Notes under the pieces: generated by a model
Told to the model about the DNA's origin: nothing
Databases searched by the model: none
The model's input: only the letters and a program-made list of their open reading frames with translations
Made by a program: the position numbers and the translations under genes
Shown here: piece by piece, positions 32,127-44,209 of the stretch
How the letters are laid out: each line of letters opens with the position of its first letter
Numbering within the stretch: the stretch's first letter is position 1
Assembly: GCA_963971575.1 (NCBI GenBank)
Contig: OZ020617.1
Coordinates: forward strand, 21,537,403-21,601,402
Direction of reading: 5' to 3'
Length of the DNA stretch: 64,000 bases
Source of the DNA: Liopterus haemorrhoidalis
Lineage: Eukaryota > Arthropoda > Insecta > Coleoptera > Dytiscidae

Positions 32127-32479
32127 GTAGTAATAATTAGTATTTTCTAACTTTTTCTTTTAAATTTATATAAGTATCGTAGCTTAACAAATACGTTTCG
32201 TATTTTAGATTATAAAATAATAGGTTTAAAAAATTAATACTCTCAAATCATTATTGAAAATTCCATTTAACAGAGGAAAGTTAGAAGAAAAAAATGATAT
32301 TAAAAAATTGGGGCGGCACACACCAAATCTAAATATTGCGGAAAGTGCAAAAAGCAAAAATTATAATTATAAGAGGCAATTCAACAGAGTCTTATGTGAT
32401 AAAACGTCGTGGTTAAACACCTAAACCTATCCTTGTATTATAATTTGCAGCTCTGAGTCCCAAAAATTCACGAGCCACC

Positions 32480-32612
32480 ACTGGAACTAGATATTGAAAT
32501 ATAGTAACTTTTAACAATAAAATGTGATTATTAATCATTTTGTTCAACAAAAGCCCCATTCAATCGTTAGAAATTGAGCTCATGACAACTTATCCCATTT
32601 CCTTCTAGTGGT
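32480..32612. mobile_element. fragment of GCGGAACT-family MITE
   Basis: ACTAGATATTGAAAT, TTTTGTTCAACAAAAGCCCC, AATCGTTAGAAATTGAGCTC and ATGACAACTTA follow the order of the 62632 and 28726 copies. The outer ends are lost. Confidence 0.6.
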
Positions 32613-33667
32613 GTAAATACCTATATTTTATACATTAAACGTATATGGCAACGTGACTTCAAATTTTCAATTGCGCCCTTAGTTAAAAATAGTTGCTGAC
32701 CCGTGCTGTAAGGGATCCACCAATTTTTATCTCAAAGGGGTCCTCATGTATCACAAGTTACCGCTACTTAAGGGAATTTCTTTAGAATGCCACATGATCG
32801 TTACTACGAAAGTTTTATATTCTGAGTTACCATACTATCCTTTCGATACTAGTATTTTAGTATTTTTTATTACTCGATACTTTTTGCTTAGATATTTTAC
32901 TGGTATAGATACTTTTTTACTGTATCGGTTATATTGCGTGCGGCAATCTGTGCAATAGTGTTTTTCGCGGTAAAAATATAAGTTATTATTTTTTCTACAA
33001 AACAAAATGAGTGGATTATGATCATTAATTCCTTCTCTAAAGGAACTCTATTATTGTTCTTTATAATAATGTTTTTTTTTTTTACAGGAGAGCATTTTCT
33101 GCAAAAAACTCTCAAAATTTTCTGGATACAAGCGGAAATGTACTTTAAATGGATTTGTAGTCATGTTTGAAACAGTACTATCTGCATATTCAAACTCTTT
33201 TGCCAAAATATTTTCTTGTTCTTCATCTGAATTTTTTCCTCGTCAAATAAAATTTCTTTTATGTTACTTAAAACACATTTCACATATAATCCATTTGTTT
33301 ACAAAAACAATAGGTTTGAATAACGAGAATAACTGCACAATCTTAACAAAGCGTTCGTCCTTGACTTTATTGCACAGTCTACACAGTGGTTCCGTGACAA
33401 AAAAACTTGCACGCCACATAGTTAACACTGCACAGCTATGCCGAACGCACCTCTAGTAATGTTGTAGTGATTAGTTTTGTCTTTAACCAGAAGCTCTAAG
33501 TCTAAATTCAACTAACACAGATAGCAGCACCAAATAAAACGTGTCATGCGCGAATATTTGGGCAAAAATTTTAAATCGGTAAATTATATTTTGGTAATTT
33601 ACAGCAAATCACAACACTAAAATTCGAGATATATAATAGTATCCAATATTTTAATTTGATCCTAATA
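32613..33667. other. no gene recognised
   Basis: Includes ACTAGTATTTTAGTATTTTT/ GTATCGGT-type repeats near 32850-32930. A 97-codon plus frame at 33163-33456 has no known motif. Confidence 0.4.
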
Positions 33668-33672
33668 CCAGG

Positions 33673-34976
33673 TAGAGATGGGAATTTATTTTTGAATATC
33701 GATATATGCGCGATTCGATATATCGTAAGTGTGATATCGATATTTGATGTATATCGAAGTAAAAATATCGATATTTTCGATATATCGAAATAACTAACAC
33801 GTAACATATAAGATATATAAATTACAGTTTTTTTTTTTTTTTTTTGTTGGCTTGGCGGGAGAAGTAGTCGCCATCACTTTACAATTGGTACTCACCCAGC
33901 TACCAAACAACTTTCCAATATTTTCCTAGTTAACTGCTCTTATAATTAAATATATATATGCTGTTCACTTTTGTAAGGACAAACTATTTTTAATTTATTA
34001 TATTTTTATAGTAAATATAATAAATCATTTTTTATATATTATCTATCTTATTTTGTGATACGTAACTAACAGGGAAAGTTCATTTTTTATGTTGTACATT
34101 TAAAAAGCATTTATAATATTATCATTGTATTGGTTCACACGGATACGTCAAAGTCCGTTTACACCACAAAAGTTACCAAAATCTTCCGAGCTAGTTACGT
34201 ATTACAAAATGAAACAACTTATTATAGTAAAAGTAATTTTATAGTGTATTACGGACTTGAACTGTTAATTAATAATATTCCTTACGTTGTAAAACCGACT
34301 TTAGATTTATTGGTTAATATATTAAGTGAAAATTAAAAAAAAAAATTAATACCAACGTGACATACAATTTCAAAGGTGCAAATTATTGAAATCAAAATTT
34401 CGTCTTACTTAAACGATTAGGCAGAACTAAATGGAAATTTAGTTATTTTAGGTTGTCACGAAAAGGGGCCTACCTTGCTTGGGTTATTTCATGCTTCAGG
34501 TTTGGTATGTGAAAATTTAAAATTCCAACAGTAAAACTAACGCCAGTGAAACCATGAAAACGAATGACATATGTCAAATATTTTAATACATTTTTCCATA
34601 TTTTTGAAAAATAAATAAATGGGACATTTTTGTTAAAAAGGACATTTTATAATGACAATCAATTTCATCTAGAATTTGCAATGTGAGTATGATTTACAAA
34701 GCTTAAACAAAATGACCAAAAGTCCGAAATAATAGATAAAAATTACTAGATTTCAAAATCTAGTTCCGCCTAAACGTTTGGAATTGCCTATAGTTTGTTT
34801 TTCAAAAGTGAAGAGCATATATTTAAATGTAAAAAATATACAAGAATACCGATATTTTGTGCGAATATTGATATTTTGCGAGATATATCGCATTTCAAAT
34901 ATCGATATAAAAATATCGGTATATTTTTCTAAAGTATCGATATTTTCGAAATATCGATATATCGTTCTCATCCCTA
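33673..34976. mobile_element. hAT element with TATCGATA-rich ends, exact TSD
   Basis: Starts TAGAGATGGGAAT (33673) and ends CGTTCTCATCCCTA (34976). The 8-bp duplication ATACCAGG is exact on both sides. The terminal 120-170 bp of each end are packed with ATATCGATAT words in inverted arrangement. The interior holds the long-form MITE at 34410-34793. A 68-codon frame at 34130-34336 has no recognisable domain, and no hAT transposase is seen. Confidence 0.88.
34410..34793. mobile_element. long-form GGCGGAACTA MITE, uninterrupted
   Basis: Begins AAACGATTAGGCAGAACTAA and ends ATCTAGTTCCGCCTAAACGT...GGAATTGCC. It shares ends with the short-form copies but has a different, longer interior, which also occurs at 25478-25800. 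It is the reference for reconstructing that split copy. Confidence 0.75.
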
Positions 34977-35094
34977 ATACCAGGACGGATTGATATATAA
35001 AGTCTCCAACTCTATAAAATAAGAATAGGAAAAAACTAAATAACTAAACCAGTCTCAAAATGAAGTAAATTTATTGTACGACCAATGTACATAA

Positions 35095-36075
35095 TTATTT
35101 TTCCACATAATCACCATTTAGTGTAACACATTTCTCCAAACGCTGAATCCATTTCTTTATTCCGTCCATGAAAAAACTTTCTTGTTTACTGTTGATCCAA
35201 TTGCGAACAACAGCCCGAACTTCAGTGTCTGATGAAAAATGTTGACCTTTCAATACTTCCTTTAATTTTGGGAACAACCAGAAATCTGAAGGTGCCAAAT
35301 CAGGACTGTATGGAGGGTGCGATATAACCGTGAATTTAAGGCTGCAGTACGATCTGGCGTTGTCGTGGTGTAAGAAAAGTTAGTTCTTTCCGACCTTTCT
35401 TTACGGATACTATTCTTTAGTGATCGTAAAGTTTTGCAGTATCTTATTGAATTAATCGTTAATCCCTTCGGCAGATATTCGGTACGAATGACTTCCTTTG
35501 CATCCCAGAAAATGGTGAGCATGACTTTCTGCGCCGATGGAACTCTTTTGAATTTTCGTACGCGTGGAGAATCAGGACGACGATATTCCATGGATTGCCG
35601 CTTGTTTTCGGGTTATAGTGATGAACTTTCGGCCTCGGTGGTGATGTTCATGGGAAAATCATTTCCTTCACGTCGATACTGGTTAAGAAGTTCTTGACAA
35701 ATGTTTTATTTGTTCTTTCATGACATCTGTTAATTGTCGCGTGACCCATATGGCGGAAAATTTTCTGTAATTCAACGTCTGAACAATGTACTGGACTCTT
35801 TATTGACTAATGTCTAATTGCCGAGCAATTTGTTTTTGCGTAATCTGGCGTTTTCCTTGAATCAGTTCATTCATTTGTCTTTGATTCTTTTCATACGTCA
35901 CTGATACTGGTCAACCTAAGCGCTTTTCGCCAAACACCTTCATTTCGTTTCTATGACAGAGTTTTGCACGTCGAACCCACTGGCGAACATTCTTCACATC
36001 CATAAAATCTTTGCCATAAACAGTTTTCAAACGCCTATAAATTTCAATGGGCGCGCAACCTTCCAGTGATAAAAA
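35095..36075 (-). pseudogene. mariner transposase pseudogene
   Basis: Minus-strand order: N-terminal HTH (EGCAPIEIYRRLKTVYGKDF, MDVKNVRQWVRRAKLC), QITQKQIARQLDIS, then VMLTIFWDAKEVIRTEYLPK with the first catalytic Asp and GLTINSIRYCKTLRSLK. It continues in other frames with a degraded second-Asp region, then APSDFWLFPKLKEVLKGQHF (third Asp) and KWIQRLEKCVTLNGDYVEK, stop at 35095. This is the complete domain order of a mariner transposase (about 345 residues expected), with several stops and frameshifts. Confidence 0.9.
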
Positions 36076-36105
36076 ATGGAGATCTTATATATCAATCCGC
36101 CCTCG

Positions 36106-37312
36106 TATAAGTCGCTATATTCCTGAAAAAAAAAAAAAACACCCAAAAAGACCTTTATTCTTTCTCAATTAAGCCCGAACTTGTCCAAACATGGTTTGTT
36201 AATAAAGATTTTATACTCCACATGTTTTTAGTAGTAATGGATACCACGTAGTATCGATACTATAAAACGATACAGATACCGATATAAAGTATTGACACCT
36301 GCGATCGATATGTGTACCTACTTGGATTTTAATCAAGACTCTTCTTCTGTTGTTAGTTTTTGGCTTTGTGTAATAGTACCTTAATAAAAATTATTACTCG
36401 CCAGCCACTGCGTAGATGAATCAGTGGTATAAAAGAAACAAGCATATATTTACATCAATATTTTATATTTAATCAGAATATACACATATAACATTAATAA
36501 TACATTAAAAACATTAAATATGTTTCTGTTACATTACAGCTTTTTAAATTATCTTGATTTGGACTTTATACCTTAGTTTATATTTTACGTCAATAGAAAA
36601 TATATTTTGATTTATTTTGTTGTTAATTACAAAAATTATTTGAGCGTTTGGTTCCCCTAGCTGTATAAAGTAATTACTTAAGTTGTACATTTATTTATTT
36701 GTATATTATTTAAGTAACAACATCTTGCTCTTATTTTATGACATTTAAGGGTAGTAATACATTTTTACTCATTATATTAGAACTACGGGTTTTACAACTG
36801 CAGGACACATTTAAAATTGGTTTTGTGAAAAATGAACACAATATGAATCACTAAGTGGAGGCCTTGAACTAGTAAACAGAAAGGTGCGATCTATTGTATG
36901 AGATGAAGAGAAAGCATCGTAAAAGTTACACGAGAGAAGTGAACTAGAGCAGCTAACGACTAGGGTGGCTAAGTAGAACATCTGTAAACTAGACACCGGT
37001 CAATTGCACTTGCAGTCCAAACAGTGGCTGTATCACACATTACCTCCACTTACTAGGCTTTTAAATTAACTAATTACGCTCATTTAGAATGACATAACTA
37101 TAACTTTGTTTAGTTGTTCATAATCATAAAAAAAACAACGTTCCATTCAATTTTTAAATTTTGGAGGCAAATAGACTAGAATCAATTCGTTAATTTTGAA
37201 TCCAGACAATATAGAGGCTGCACGCATTCAGCTTTAAGTCAGAATTTATACGTATTGAAATAGGCTCAGTTTTTAAATATGGTAACTATAATTTTAGTAC
37301 TTTTTAAATTTA
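36106..37312. other. no gene recognised
   Basis: Contains a TATCGATACTATAAAACGAT block (36253-36272) reminiscent of hAT subterminal repeats, without a found partner. No coding evidence. Confidence 0.4.
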
Positions 37313-37359
37313 CGGGGGGGGGGTATTTAGCCCCCCCCCCCCCCCCGCGTACGCCACTG
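37313..37359. repeat. G-run/C-run hairpin next to a CGCCACTG hAT-type end
   Basis: A run of 11 G (37313-37323) is followed after GTATTTAG-like spacer by 16 C (37331-37346) and CGCGTACGCCACTG (ends 37359), which is the right end of a CAGTGGCGTA-type hAT MITE. The matching left end was not found. Confidence 0.5.
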
Positions 37360-37397
37360 ACACATACAAGTAAACTTGTGAAGGTAGATCCGCACAG

Positions 37398-38276
37398 CAG
37401 TGGCGTAGCGGGACTTGTGAGTTGAGGGATGCCGATGTAATAATCGCTTCCGAAAGTACTTGTGCATAGCAGTTCATACACACCGTAGAAATAAAATCAA
37501 AGAGCGTATGCGCGGCTGAAGCTACATCACACATAGATTATTCGCTTGATTTTAAATGTCTGTAAGGTGGTTGACTAAGGCCACCCGTGCACGTAGCTGC
37601 TCTAAAGAAACGAAATGGGTATTCAAGTTAATACCTGGTAACTTGCTCATTAACAACGATTTTCCGCACACGAAGCTACTATGAACTGACAAAGATGGCA
37701 ATTCCCTACATTCTAGCATGAAAGGACGATCTTTTGAATGGAAAATTATTATAGATTATCATTAGGTATTATTTTTTATTATCTAAATTATTTCGGGAGC
37801 CTGAAAACACAAATATATTTATTTTAATTATAAAAATTACGCTTAAAATATACTATAATAATAAATGTCTTCGAATATTAAAAAAATGTCTCCGTTTCTC
37901 TTTCTTAATACATTGATTTACTTAAACTAGTATTAATTCAAGTATTCGTTAATGAATAGAAGATAACTTAGAGTAAACATCCTCAAAAGTAAACAAACAA
38001 ATATATTAAGAAACATTTAAAATGCTCGCCACAAAAGAAACCGATAATAAGGTTGTAATTTTTAAACGACTGGTAGACTGGAGTAGTTAAGTAATACGGA
38101 CTTCGGATCGCCGGGAATTTATCAGCAATGTGTGGCAAACGGATTACTAATGAGTAGCGGTGTGTGCGGAACCACATTGAATTACAATTCAGACAGAATA
38201 TTGTTTTTTGTGTAAAAAACCTTCATTCAAAAAGGGATGCGGTGCTTCTATAGCATCCATGGACGTCACGCCACTA
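37398..38276. mobile_element. probable hAT element (CAGTGGCGTAGC family)
   Basis: The left end CAGTGGCGTAGCGGGAC (37398) is inverted, imperfectly, by GGACGTCACGCCACTA (ends 38276). Flanks CCGCACAG and CCGTGCAA agree at 5 of 8 positions. GATGC(C/G)-containing subterminal words occur at both ends. No transposase. Confidence 0.5.
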
Positions 38277-38844
38277 CCGTGCAAGTTTATCTGAGGATAT
38301 ATCAGTTTAACTAGTACACCTACATACAATTTTTCTCCACAGTTCTCTAAGTTAGGCATAGCGGCAATAGGTGATGCTTTAGCGATAGTTTGCTTGCTAA
38401 TAGTTATAAAAAAGTACCATAAACGTAAAATGAAACGTGATATGTATTGTAAAAGTTTGTTGAAAAGAAAAGAACGATATACATATTAGAACTAGTCAAA
38501 GGAATTAAATGCATCTAAATATTGACATTCTCCTATTTCGCGTGTTTTTAAAACCGAGTTTATCCCAAAGCGAATAATGATATCTCAAAATAATCATACG
38601 TGATTCACTGATATCATAGTAAAGGCTTGAAGTGATGTATCAAAGAAGTGCTTTCATCATGTGCGAAGGAAGATTATCCCTGATTAAATTTGTAATTTTC
38701 AAAGATTTCAAGCTTCAGACCAAGTAAAAAGTCTCTGCTAGCTGCGTTAAACTAGCTCAGTCGGTATGATTAAATGTAGTTAGACTAGATTAATAGAAGG
38801 CTCTGGGAGGCTATAAATGAATCTGGATAACACATTGAATTTAA

Positions 38845-39835
38845 AAAAATCTGTGTGGAGAACTCACAAAGTAACGTAAGAGTGGAAGATCAAGCACTGT
38901 TTCACAATAACAACATTTCGAAATAAGGATATGGACTCTCCCCTATACTCTTTAATATAGCGGTAGAAAAGGCAATAAGATCTTCCAACATAGACGCACA
39001 AGTGTTTGCAAGGAATGGACCAAATCTAATCCTAGCTTATGCAGATGACATTTGACGTTAAGGCAGCATCATAGGGGTTAAAAAATATTTCACTCGATTA
39101 GGAAAGGAGAGAAACAAACGTGGACATAAAATAAGAAGAAAAATAAAGTGCATACACGTGAATAGAATACCGAGTGACTAAATAAGACAAAACATCATAA
39201 TAAACGTCTCTAATTTTGATAACGTAAAAAAATTCATATATCTTGGATATGTCATAACAACTGATACTTAACAGTATAAATGAAGAAATTACAAGTCGTA
39301 TCTAGAAAGGAAATAAATGTTACTTTGCTGTACGGAGTTTATTTAAGTCAAAAATTATAACCAGAACCTCAAAAGTAAAGGTACACAAGTCGGCAGTGAG
39401 ACCCATCATCATCACAACGTTGATGAAATACGAAAGCCCAAAACAAAAATGAACAGTTTCTGAAAAGATTTGAACAAAATATGTTAAGAATATTAGGCCC
39501 GATAAGAAATGTAACATTTCAGCATAAGATCGAATCGAATTGGAAGTGTTATATATCGAGCCAAACATTGTTAAGCATATAAAATCAAATTGCCTTCAAT
39601 GGGCTGGGCATGTTTGAAGACAGCAGGATGACAGAACAGTACGTCTAGCAAAAAGATGAAGCACCGGTTGGAAGATCTATAAGGCGATACAGGTTAAGAT
39701 GGAGATATAGCGTAAAAAACAATCAACGTGTCTTGGGCATCGACGATGCGGTCAATCTCATCCGAGGCATATAAAAATGGAGACTCATTGTGAAATCAGC
39801 CAAAACCCACCCAGGGTTGTAATCACTACGAAGTG
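38845..39835 (+). pseudogene. RTE/CR1-like LINE ORF2 relic
   Basis: The plus strand reads NSQSNVRVEDQ, then GLSPILFNIAVEKAIRSS, AQVFARNGPNLILAYADDI (RT catalytic box at 39032-39052), NVKKFIYLGYVITTD (YLG motif), and late motifs GSETHHHH...IRKPK, LPSMGWACL (for LRWAGHV) and SAKTHPGL (39792-39816). The order matches the RT-to-C-terminus half of insect LINEs of this type. Many stops and frameshifts. Confidence 0.8.
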
Positions 39836-39919
39836 GTAGTAGTAGAAAAAACTATTTAAGGCAACAGATACCTTCAGGTATACACATTTAAGTAAAACAT
39901 CAATATAATTAACTATTAT

Positions 39920-40666
39920 TAGGTCGTCAAGGATGAAATTTGTAAAAAAAGGCAAAGTTGGTTGATAACTTACAAATATAAAGAATTATTCTATTCATCA
40001 AAGTATGAACCCATATTGTCTATAGACTTTTGCCATTTAAGCAGCAGGTTGTTCAGGCCGGAGGTATAAAACCGTGGCGGACGAGAATCAATGAATTCCT
40101 GGAAGGCCAGTTTTACAGCATTGTCGGAATTAAACTGTTTTCCTATTAAAAAGTTGTCCAAATAGCGGAAGAAGTGGTAGTCAGTGGGGGCTAGGTCTGG
40201 TGACTGTGGAGAATGATGAAGAAGTTACAACTCCTGTAGTTTTCCCACAGTCATTTGTGTGGTCTAGCGTTATTATGTAATAAGATAGGAGCCGATCTGT
40301 TGACCAATCTAGGCTGTTTTTCATTATGTTTTTGCAGCATTTCGTCCAGTTGGTTGCAGTATATTTCTGCTGTAATCGATGAGCCAGTTTTTTTGTATTT
40401 GTTTGGTTTTTAAGTTACCTGTACGAAATTTGGCGAACCAATTTGATATTGTCCGTTGCGTAGTAACACTAGAGCTAAATACACTATTAATGTTTCGCCA
40501 GGTCTGCGATGCCGTAGTTCCACGTAAGAACTCATACTTCATAATAGTGTGAATTTCCGACCCTTCCATTTTCAAAACAGAACAGTAAAATATTAAGCCA
40601 ATGTAAAATAATAAGCTTTTAAAGTTGGCAATATTATTAATTACAAATTTCATCCTTGACGACCTG
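39920..40666 (-). mobile_element. internally deleted mariner
   Basis: Ends AGGTCGTCAAGGATGAAATT (39921) and AATTTCATCCTTGACGACCT (ends 40665) are exact inversions. TA follows the right end. At about 750 bp the element is shorter than an autonomous mariner (about 1.3 kb) because the transposase middle is missing. Confidence 0.85.
39991..40569 (-). pseudogene. mariner transposase, middle deleted
   Basis: ATG at 40567-40569 opens MEGSEIHTIMKYEFLRGTTA, SQTWRNINSVFSSSVTTQRT and ISNWFAKFRTGN, the N-terminal HTH. After a stop and frame changes the C-terminal half appears: APILLHNNARPHKMTVGKLQ, HHSPQSPDLAPTDYHFFRYL (third Asp) and DNFLIGKQFNSDNAVKLAF, ending KSIDNMGSYFDE with a stop at 39991. The region holding the first catalytic Asp and part of the linker is gone. 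Confidence 0.85.
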
Positions 40667-40751
40667 TACAACAAGGTTTTGTGTTTGTAATTCATTAATT
40701 TCGCTCATTTATAACAATAGTATATCTAATTAACCGTACTGGTGTTAATTT

Positions 40752-40812
40752 AGTGACACCATAGAGTAAGTAGTACATATAGAGAAACGATAGCATACGA
40801 TTTGTTGAAACG
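40752..40812. repeat. 60-bp block inverted at 50950-51010
   Basis: GTGACACCATAGAGTAAGTA, then TATAGAGAAACGATAGC and TGAAACGC. The reverse complement at 50950-51010 reads GTGTCACCATAAGAGTAAGT, TATAGAGAAACGATACAG and TGAAACGC. The pair flanks the P-like transposase gene. Confidence 0.65.
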
Positions 40813-42043
40813 CCTAGATTTGGTGGTAAGGGACGAAAGCGGTAAGAGGAGCATTATGGTGGGCGTGTTATATTCTCCGTCTTTTTCTGTTGTGTTTTTT
40901 CTCTACTACGACTTTAAAAATATTTCTGTTTATCTAAGACCTAAGATATAGGAACACAATTTTACCAAGGTCAAGTGGCGTTCTTAACTTCTGAATACAG
41001 CTGTCCTGTATAGGGAATATATCGCTGATGGGCGTGAAAAAGTTGTTAAGTCTGATCTTCTTAGGCATGACTTATCTCCGTTTTCGCCCCCATCAGCGAT
41101 ATTATATAGAACATACTATATTATTTTTGAAGATTGGCATAAAACAATTATACCGTATAACTGTAATCACATTGTTAAACTACAAAAGAGTTAGGGTTCA
41201 TGTTTACAACCACGTTGTAGACAGTCAAGTCAGTGGCGCATATATACGTTTAAGTACTAATTATAAATAAGTATACTTGTTTTTGTAATTTTTGTGTATT
41301 TTATTGCGATCTTCAAAAATAATTTGGTACGGACTATAACAGTTTGTTTTTGAAAGAATTTTGAATAAATATTTAATAATTTAGAAATAATAAAACTTTT
41401 TCGTTTTAATATCTTGACTATTTCATTTTAATATTAATATTTGATTTTGAATATTTTTATTATTTGAATAAATTATTTCTGTTCATTATGTAATTTGTAT
41501 AATTCTATAGATAGAAATTCTGGAAAGTGCATAGTACTTGGAAAAAATTAAATCTATTTAAAATTTTAAATATGAACTATTAAAAAATCATTTTAAAAAT
41601 AAATAAACAGAAATAAAAATCATGAAATGTTTATTATACATATGCATAAATACAGTTAATTTATTGTAAATATCAAGTTAATATATTTTTTTACTCATTT
41701 TATCACCTGTTACTTTATGGAATTATTCGTGGTTCCTACAATTTAAATATTTCATTCTTATAAAAATTATTTGTTTCGTAAATTCCTTTAATACCTACAT
41801 CTCATGGAGCATTATATAATCCTATCATATAACCCAGACATCTGTCCAGTATTTTTATATAGCATCGATATAAAAAAGTACAGAATACCACTAGCTGTAT
41901 TTGTATTTTGTATTTGATTCAAGTGTAATGGACACCTCATATTACGATTATGAATACTTTAAATCATATATATCTATATACACATCTGTGGGATTTTTTA
42001 TAAATGAAAATTCCCATATTTTGTAAATCATTATGTTATAAAG
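40813..42043. other. no gene; one hairpin at 41008-41107
   Basis: ATATATCGCTGATGGGCG (41009) is inverted as CGCCCCCATCAGCGATAT (41083-41100), with weaker pairing further in. The rest is very AT-rich. Confidence 0.5.
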
Positions 42044-42799
42044 CAGCGTTTCCCAAATTGTGCGTCGTGGATAGGCTACAGGGGCGCCGCGAAGACCCAA
42101 TACCTTTTTTTTGGGTGATCACTTTGTAGATTAGAATTGAGGACCTTTTTTTTGGATCATTAATTTGTAGTTTAGAAGTGAGGACCTTTTTTATCGACCG
42201 CCAACATATGTAAGGGAGGTATTATGATCATACCGATTTTGACATTTCGAGATTTCGATGGATCTCCACGAGTTGAGGTCGCTACATAAGTTTTGACTAT
42301 TTTTAGCATGATGTCTGTCGGTCTGTCTGTCTGTCTGTCTGTCCGTCTGTCTGTCTGTCCGTGTACACGTGCAGAGCAAATGCGGCTAAAAGGATTTTTA
42401 TAAAACTTCATATTTAAGCTTTTAACATTAATGGTACGAGTTGGTCAACTATTGGTAAAAATCGGTTAACTAGAAATGGGAGTTTACTCGTGTCGGTTTT
42501 AAGATTTTTGCGAATATTTCACAACAGAGAAATATTTCAAAAAAATCATTTAACAAAAGTTGCTATAAAAGTAATAACTAACGACTTTTATTTGAGACAT
42601 TTTTTGAAAAAGCAGCATAAATTAAACAAGTACTTTGTGATGGCGGTCGGTCCTGGGGTGGCCACAGCTGATTTTTTTTTTTTATCATTACTTTGTAGTT
42701 TAGAGGTGTGGACCTTTTTTTATGTATTGACTTGGTGCGCCTTGGGAAAAATTTAATACATTAAGGGCGCCCAGAACCGGAAAAGTTTGGGTACCACTG
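42044..42799. mobile_element. hAT element (CGTTTCCCAAA family) with GAGGACC minisatellite, exact TSD
   Basis: The ends CAGCGTTTCCCAAATTGTG (42044) and AAAAGTTTGGGTACCACTG (ends 42799) are inverted. The duplication TTATAAAG lies at 42036-42043 and 42800-42807. Near the left end are units of the shared minisatellite (GAGGACCTTTTTT at 42139 and 42180, a diverged unit at about 42091). Another (GTGGACCTTTTTT at 42708) lies near the right end. A (GTCT)n tract with a CGTGTACACGTGCAGAGC flank (42310-42380) and a block shared in reverse with 51840-52155 complete the interior. No transposase. Confidence 0.9.
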
Positions 42800-42807
42800 T
42801 TATAAAG

Positions 42808-44209
42808 TATCAAATTTGTCATTTGTCAAGTCAACTTTAGTTAACTTAACACATGTTGGTTCCTCTTTTCAATATGTTATTGTTCTTATGTCCGGCCAGA
42901 TACACCAATTTTCTAAGAAATTTGTTAAAACCCTTGGTCATTTTAAAGTGTCTATACAAATTTAGCTTGCTAAAATTCTCATTCTATATCCGATACTCGT
43001 TACATCAACATCTACTCAAATTGAAAGCTCACATAATAATAACTCGTCAAATAAATATAAATTGTTTTATGTTTGTTAATTTGCGAGAATATTCTACTGT
43101 GTTCAATTCGCCGAAATAGTGTTTTTGGTGATAGAACTTTTGTGCGCGTCACGAGTTCGCCTCGATATATAATTGCGTTTTTTAACGCTAACTGGGCGTC
43201 CAAACGTCCATAAATATTCCGTGTTCCTCAGCCTTACAACCTGAAGAATCTGTGGATAATTGTTCCATATTCGTCAGCCTTACGAACTGATTATTTTTCT
43301 GTGCAATTATAATATATTTGTATAAATTCAAACGCGTAGTTTCGGATACGAAACCCTCTATAATCACCTGAGATCAGCTGTTATACCAACCAGGGAGACC
43401 CCAGTCCACCAGGAGTTCAGGATAAGTCATATAAAAATTATCTTTATATTTTTCTATATGGAATTTTTCATTCTTGAATTTTTGTGTGATATACTTTCTG
43501 CAATTTAATTTAAATTCATAAATAAATTTCATTGTGAAAATTTCTACATTAACAGTATTTTCTTTTTATGTTAACCTTATAACCAACTTGTCTGGGATAG
43601 TTACAGATATATTTTACAACAATTAGATTTATATGGATGATAATTTGGAAGATACATTTTTTAATTTAATATTTTGTGTGATTTAAATTTCTACCAGTTT
43701 ACTCAGCTGATTTTTATTCTAGTTACCACAAATTTAGTGCAATATTTAAATTGGTTTCTTATCAACTATTTATAGTTTTAAAGTATTATTGTACTGTATA
43801 CCACATTTAACACATACACTCGTACACATTTATACACATTTGTTTATTGTGTAATTTTTGTAATATTTGCATAGTGTTTATTATTGTTATATTCACTGGT
43901 TTACGAAATAGTGCACCGGCTATTTCGTATCAAATTTGTGTACTCTCTGCCGCCCATCGAGTTGGGTATCGTTTAGACCCTTTAGACCCGTTTTTTAAGG
44001 TACATCGTTTGATAGGGAGTCAAGACTCGCTTGGCATACACCAAGTCTCGATTCCTACTCAAATTAATTTCTTATAGGGTATATCTAGCCCAGTTTTTCT
44101 CAGCTTCAATTCTTTTCTAAATCTCTTATCGATCGAAAGAATACGTTGTGAAGACTAAATTGTTTCAAACAAAATTATAATTTACTGATTTCCGAACATA
44201 TTTAACACC
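42808..44209. other. upstream region of the P-like transposase; no separate gene
   Basis: An 88-codon plus frame at 42853-43119 shows no known domain. GAAATAGTGCACCGGCTATT (43906) is a local near-palindrome. No P-type terminal repeat was recognised here. Confidence 0.4.

Larger units (their letters stand above)
33668..36105 (-). mobile_element. mariner element interrupted by a hAT insertion
   Basis: The mariner right end is AATCCGCCCTCG (ends 36105, TA after). The left end is CCAGGACGGATTG at 34980, inverted to it. The first five bases (CCAGG) also occur at 33668-33672 after TA (33666-33667). This is exactly what a hAT insertion with the 8-bp duplication ATACCAGG (33665-33672 and 34977-34984) would leave. 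So the mariner covers 33668-33672 plus 34980-36105, and the hAT lies between. Confidence 0.85.

Noticed and set aside
36253..36301. TATCGATACTATAAAACG block as the right end of a further hAT element
   Set aside because: A convincing inverted left end and target duplication could not be found.
38743..38800. tRNA-like A box (TAGCTCAGTCGGTATGATTA)
   Set aside because: No acceptor stem, anticodon arm or B box follows; at most a scrap of a tRNA-derived short element.
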